From UBA1413 sp964552955 (lineage in GTDB: Bacteria > Bacteroidota > Bacteroidia > Bacteroidales > Prolixibacteraceae), in contig CAZKIU010000010.1 in assembly GCA_964552955.1 (NCBI GenBank), positions 27,156 through 91,155 on the forward strand: DNA of 64,000 nt, read 5' to 3'. Shown piece by piece: positions 61,418 through 64,000 of the stretch. The position numbers and the translations under genes were made by a program. The notes under the pieces are model-generated. The model saw nothing but the letters and a program-made list of their open reading frames with translations, did not search any database and had not been told where the DNA came from. Positions within the stretch are counted from its first letter, which is position 1. Each line of letters begins with the position of its first letter.

Positions 61418-61999
61418 ATGATAACAGAAAAGAGATATAAAACAGTAGTTGGGCTGGTGGTTCTTCTTTTTGCCCTGAATCTGGCCACCATTGGTTCACT
61501 CCTTTACCATACGCGGAAGAGCCCGCCCGCAGGGCCCTCCCCGGAAGAAATGGCTTCTGCGGAAGCCGGTGCGGAGGGTAACGTGGAGGGTGTCGCGGAT
61601 CAGGGGGCCCGTTATTTCAGGGAGTTGCTGGATCTGAACCCGGATCAGACCAGCCAATTCAGGGAGGCCAACCGTTTCTATAACCGTAACAGCCACCGGA
61701 TTACCCGCGAGCTGGAAGGGCTGCGGATGGAGCTGGTAACGGCCATGGCCGGAGCCTCCCCGGATACGGCCCTGGTGGACAGCATCTGCCGGAAAATCGG
61801 GCAACACCACGAGGAACTGAAAAAGCAAACAGTGCGTTACTACCTGGCGATGAGGAACAATTGCTCCCCGGAACAAAAGGAAAAGCTCGATGAACTCTTT
61901 TTTAAGATGGTCCAGCAGTCGGAGCCTCAACCGCAGGAAAGAGGCAGGCGCAGGGGACATGGGTGGGACTCCTTATCTCCGGGAAGAAGATCACCTTAA
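61418..61999 (+). CDS. Membrane-anchored Spy/CpxP-like periplasmic sensor or chaperone
   Basis: 193-residue protein with an uncleaved-looking N-terminal helix (VVGLVVLLFALNLATIGSLL) and a helical periplasmic domain of the heavy-metal-sensor/CpxP type: FRELLDLNPDQTSQFREANRFY, LVDSICRKIGQHHEELKKQTV and YLAMRNNCSPEQKEKLDELFF. The paired LxPxQ-like segments (LNPDQ, CSPEQ) are the family mark. The tail is basic and polar. It is 4 bp behind the anti-sigma gene, so probably one operon and part of the same stress circuit. Function as sensor versus chaperone is inference. Confidence 0.85.
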   Translation: MITEKRYKTVVGLVVLLFALNLATIGSLLYHTRKSPPAGPSPEEMASAEAGAEGNVEGVADQGARYFRELLDLNPDQTSQFREANRFYNRNSHRITRELEGLRMELVTAMAGASPDTALVDSICRKIGQHHEELKKQTVRYYLAMRNNCSPEQKEKLDELFFKMVQQSEPQPQERGRRRGHGWDSLSPGRRSP

Positions 62000-62221
62000 C
62001 CAGGATTTTATTTCAGTTCCCCTTCAGTGGTCATGCAAACGCTACCGACACATGCCCGACACATGGTGCAACACACGTTTTAACACACGCTTCCGGCACT
62101 GGTGGCCAATACCGGCCAGCCAGGAAAAAAGAACCTTCACGGTTCCGGGGAGTGAGGGGAAAGAGAGCCTTCGGGTCACCGAAGTCATCAATGTATATTG
62201 TATTAATTTAATCGTTAAGTC

Positions 62222-62656
62222 ATGAGAAAGAACAATGGATGGATCATCGTTATGGTGATGGCAGTGGTAATGACTGCAAGTATGAATGCCCTGGCACAAA
62301 AGGGTTACTGGTCGGGAGATGGTTCCTGTTGTATGGCCATTCCCGGTCTTACGGAAAAGCAAAAGAGTGAGATCACGGCACTGGAGAAAGCCCATCGGAG
62401 CGAAATGGATGCCATGCGTGCCGAACGCCGGAAAACGGGAGGATACTCTACCAGGGAAGCCTATCAGGTTGCTGTGGATGAAAAAGTGGCTGCTCACCGT
62501 GAAAAGGTACACGCGTTGCTCACTGAAGAACAGAAGGCCGTATTTGACCAGAACCAACCGCGTCAGGGGCAGGGGAGATGGGCCCGGCAGTCGGGTCGTG
62601 GAGGTGGCCAGGGGGCCTGTCCCCGTGGCAGATGGGGTGGCCGCGGCCGCCGCTAA
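62222..62656 (+). CDS. Periplasmic Spy/CpxP-like protein
   Basis: 144-residue secreted protein. Signal peptide (MRKNNGWIIVMVMAVVMTAS, cleaved near ALAQK), then a helical LTxxQ-type core with IPGLTEKQKSEITALEKAH and ALLTEEQKAVFDQN, the two conserved LTxxQ-like elements. The C-terminus is very Gly/Arg-rich (GRGGGQGACPRGRWGGRGRR), a disordered basic tail that is unusual for Spy. Two Cys follow each other early (GSCCMAI). It may bind misfolded proteins or metal. It is separated from the preceding gene by 222 bases, which hold no recognisable feature, so it may have its own promoter. Confidence 0.85.
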   Translation: MRKNNGWIIVMVMAVVMTASMNALAQKGYWSGDGSCCMAIPGLTEKQKSEITALEKAHRSEMDAMRAERRKTGGYSTREAYQVAVDEKVAAHREKVHALLTEEQKAVFDQNQPRQGQGRWARQSGRGGGQGACPRGRWGGRGRR

Positions 62657-62821
62657 GCCCAGGCCTCACCCCTGTAGCCTGACCTCTGCAGCCTGACCCC
62701 TGATCTTTACGGCCCGCTCTTCATAAGGTTCATCAGGACTTTGGCCCTCTTACCCTGCTAATTATTTTCGGGGAGGTTTGGCGGGGTTGCTTTAATTTCC
62801 TATTTTTGCACCGCAAATCAG

Positions 62822-62893
62822 GGCCTCATAGTTCAACGGATAGAACGGCGGTTTCCTAAACCGTAAATCCAGGTTCGATTCCCGGTGAGGCTA
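62822..62893 (+). tRNA. tRNA-Arg (anticodon CCT)
   Basis: Cloverleaf: acceptor 62822-62828 pairs with 62886-62892 with one G-T end pair; D-stem gttc/gaac; anticodon stem gcggt/accgt around loop ttcctaa, anticodon cct at 62855-62857; T-loop ttcgatt. The T-stem ccagg/cccgg has an A-C mismatch in its middle pair. No encoded CCA (acacg follows). A terminator follows directly. Confidence 0.93.
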
Positions 62894-62897
62894 CACG

Positions 62898-62946
62898 AAA
62901 GCTTCGGTAATGTATTGATATACGAATACATGTCGAAGCTTTTTTT
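62898..62946 (+). terminator. Rho-independent terminator after tRNA-Arg
   Basis: Long stem aaagcttcg / cgaagcttt with an inner stem tgtatt / aataca, followed by a run of eight T. Confidence 0.9.
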
Positions 62947-62975
62947 TATTACTGCTGAAATATTACTGAAACTTT

Positions 62976-63377
62976 TTAGACCAGTACGAAATGTCCAAGG
63001 ACTGCCCGAACACCGGGTTCTGTTTCTTTCCTCAATAAATCAAACAGGATAGGCATTGCATCACGAACGGCTTCAGGATTTAGCGGAGTATGCTTTGACC
63101 CTTTGATAAAAGCCTGTCCGATTCTGTATCCCGTCGGGTCAGATGCTTTTATTAATCCTGCGGTCACACAGGGTGTAAATAATTCCCGGTACCAGGTCCC
63201 CAGATCATCATCAACCACCTCACCTGCATTTTCCCCTTCCAGAATTTTCTGCTGTGAATCTTTGCTGATGCGGAATTGGTCGCCCTTAGCGCTAAGCACC
63301 CTTGAAACAGTCGTGGTTTAGAGACCTGTCTTCTCAGCGATATCTGTGATTGTAACTTTTTGTATATTTTTTATCAA
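62976..63377 (-). pseudogene. Broken chimera of a LacI-type DNA-binding helix and a Fic-domain fragment
   Basis: One minus-strand frame from a TTG at 63377 reads KVTITDIAEKTGL, then a TAA at 63318-63320, then TTVSRVLSAKGDQFRISKD and SQQKILE. Across the stop this is the complete helix-turn-helix of a LacI-family repressor, with TAA where Ser (TCA) is usual. After about residue 46 the same frame becomes the middle of a Fic protein: VVDDDLGTWYRELFTPCVTAG, AVRDAMPILFDLLRKE and GVRAVLGHFVLV. It ends at a TAA exactly before the catalytic HPFxDGNGR would follow. Thus both halves are incomplete and the product cannot be an active repressor or AMP-transferase. Joining near 63238 is in frame. The remnant abuts the tRNA-Arg terminator. 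Confidence 0.8.
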
Positions 63378-63404
63378 ATAACATAAGGAAAGCACGAAAA
63401 AGCT

Positions 63405-63419
63405 CAAACGTTCGTACAA
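63405..63419. promoter_or_regulatory. LacI-operator-like 15-mer, copy 1
   Basis: caaacgttcgtacaa, sharing 14 of 15 bases with copy 2. Its core is the near-palindrome caaacgttcg. It lies just upstream of the start of the broken LacI-type helix, the place of an autoregulatory operator. Confidence 0.5.
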
Positions 63420-63656
63420 CTTCGGCAATCCACGGGTTCCAGGATTTGGGAAACAACGAATTACTTGTCTGAAGATAAGTTGATTGTGAGTTTTGCGGGT
63501 TTTACTGATAACATTCGCTAAATGTCCGGTACCCAAAGGGGGCTTGGTTTAAGCCTCAGTTGGAATGTGGAGGATAATAGACAGGTAAACAGTTATTTAA
63601 CAAATATTTTTCCTGCAAGGGCCATTTTTTGGGAAAAATTTCCATTTTTTCAAGAA

Positions 63657-63671
63657 CAAACGTTTGTACAA
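63657..63671. promoter_or_regulatory. LacI-operator-like 15-mer, copy 2
   Basis: caaacgtttgtacaa; the core caaacgtttg is a perfect 10-bp palindrome centred on CG, the form bound by LacI/PurR-family repressors. It lies about 175 bases ahead of the susC start. Confidence 0.55.
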
Positions 63672-63843
63672 ATCAAAATTAATAGTACTATTACACATGA
63701 AAAAAGAGGTACGAGTGTGGAACAAAACCGGATTCAGCTAAACCTGCCAGAGGCCTTAAGCAAAATCACAAGAACTGATAGGGCTCGGCAAGCGGTGGAA
63801 TGGATCTCTTTAATACAAAACAACCAATATAATTCTTAGTGAA

Positions 63844-64000
63844 ATGGGAAGAAAACGTAGTTTAGCTTTGTTGATGCTCTTTTTCTCGCTGATCGTTCCA
63901 TTGCATTTGCTGGCTCAGCAAATCTCTGTGAAGGGACGTGTCCTTGAAAAAGAAACCGGGCTGCCTTTGCCGGGAGTGACCATTGTTATTGAAAATTCGC
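63844..64000 (+). CDS. SusC/RagA-family TonB-dependent transporter (N-terminal part; cut by window end)
   Basis: The first 52 residues are visible. Signal peptide (MGRKRSLALLMLFFSLIVPLH, cleaved near LLAQQ) followed by the start of the carboxypeptidase-regulatory-like domain ISVKGRVLEKETGLPLPG and VTIVIENS, the usual opening of SusC proteins. It may start a second glycan-uptake locus whose regulator remnant lies upstream. The barrel and partner lie beyond the window. Confidence 0.88.
   Translation, partial: MGRKRSLALLMLFFSLIVPLHLLAQQISVKGRVLEKETGLPLPGVTIVIENS

Larger units (their letters stand above)
63378..63843. other. AT-rich intergenic region between the LacI/Fic remnant and susC
   Basis: 466 bases, clearly richer in A/T than the rest of the window. 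It contains two copies of a LacI-operator-like 15-mer. On the plus strand a frame from about GTG 63716 to TAG 63837-63839 encodes a plausible helix-like peptide of 40 residues (…LNLPEALSKITRTDRARQAVE…) ending 4 bases before the susC ATG. I did not call it a gene, because it lacks a clear ribosome site and family. Nothing else is recognised. Confidence 0.6.

Noticed and set aside
63522..63839. A 105-codon plus-strand frame ahead of susC
   Set aside because: Its first 60 codons run through AT-rich sequence containing an operator-like palindrome and have no coding character. Only the last 40 codons were kept as a low-level observation.
62947..64000. Integrative element inserted at tRNA-Arg
   Set aside because: There is no integrase gene and no visible duplicate of the tRNA 3' end within the window. 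Only a scar can be proposed.
1..64000. CRISPR array, insertion sequence or phage genes
   Set aside because: No regularly spaced 24-40 bp repeats with unique spacers and no transposase, terminase or integrase pattern were found.

Overview
The window comes from a member of the Bacteroidota, most likely an order Bacteroidales-like lineage that uses the type IX secretion system (T9SS). The evidence is a complete PorP/GldK-L-M-N gene set, a SusC/SusD pair and the start of a second SusC, a peptidase with a T9SS C-terminal sorting domain, several -7 promoter elements of the Bacteroidota type TAnnTTTG, and methylmalonyl-CoA mutase genes of the succinate-propionate route. No plasmid, phage, CRISPR or intact transposon genes are visible. 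Codon and base use look chromosomal throughout, except for the AT-rich last 1 kb.

Region by region. 1-9336 (minus strand) is a polysaccharide and sugar-metabolism block: a GH51 arabinofuranosidase (cut by the window start), a stand-alone GMP-synthase ATP-pyrophosphatase, a CE7 acetylxylan esterase, a ThuA-like protein, a Tat-exported Gfo/Idh/MocA oxidoreductase, a decayed sulfatase C-terminus, a YhcH-family protein and a large secreted serine esterase. 9476-19070 holds a YbaK-type tRNA deacylase, the sbcDC nuclease operon, a ROK glucokinase, a T9SS-exported M1 peptidase and a YhbP-like flavoprotein. 19346-24038 is a susCD pair. 24571-29160 is an amino-sugar locus: ROK kinase, NagB-LmbE fusion and NagC-type regulator. 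29360-31742 holds a ferredoxin-reductase-like flavoprotein, rlmN and a small membrane-anchored protein. 31778-36590 has a class A penicillin-binding protein divergent from topA.

36621-45146 carries an arginase homologue that has lost most metal ligands, then porP-gldK-gldL-gldM-gldN, a strong terminator, and a second gldK-like lipoprotein gene. 45150-47591 is a metal ABC importer operon, divergent from malQ (two CBM20 domains plus GH77). 50636-54792 has yidD, a K+/H+ antiporter, two unrelated minisatellites and an acyl-CoA ligase. 55084-55960 holds a TPR lipoprotein gene whose 3' end overlaps a 35-residue membrane protein gene that is easy to miss. 56114-60125 is mutA-mutB. 60280-62656 is an ECF sigma, zinc-finger anti-sigma and two Spy/CpxP-like proteins. 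62822-64000 holds tRNA-Arg(CCT), a broken LacI-helix/Fic chimera, two copies of a LacI-operator-like 15-mer and the start of a second susC.

How it fits together: extracellular glycan breakdown (GH51, CE7, esterase, susCD), sugar phosphorylation and amino-sugar deamination (ROK kinases, NagB-like protein), starch or glycogen conversion (MalQ) and propionate formation (MutAB) describe a glycan fermenter that moves part of its enzymes outside by T9SS. The most interesting points are the decayed arginase beside the T9SS operon, the gldK paralogue, the hidden 35-residue membrane protein, the sulfatase remnant with a Trp-to-stop change, and the LacI/Fic chimera beside the tRNA.
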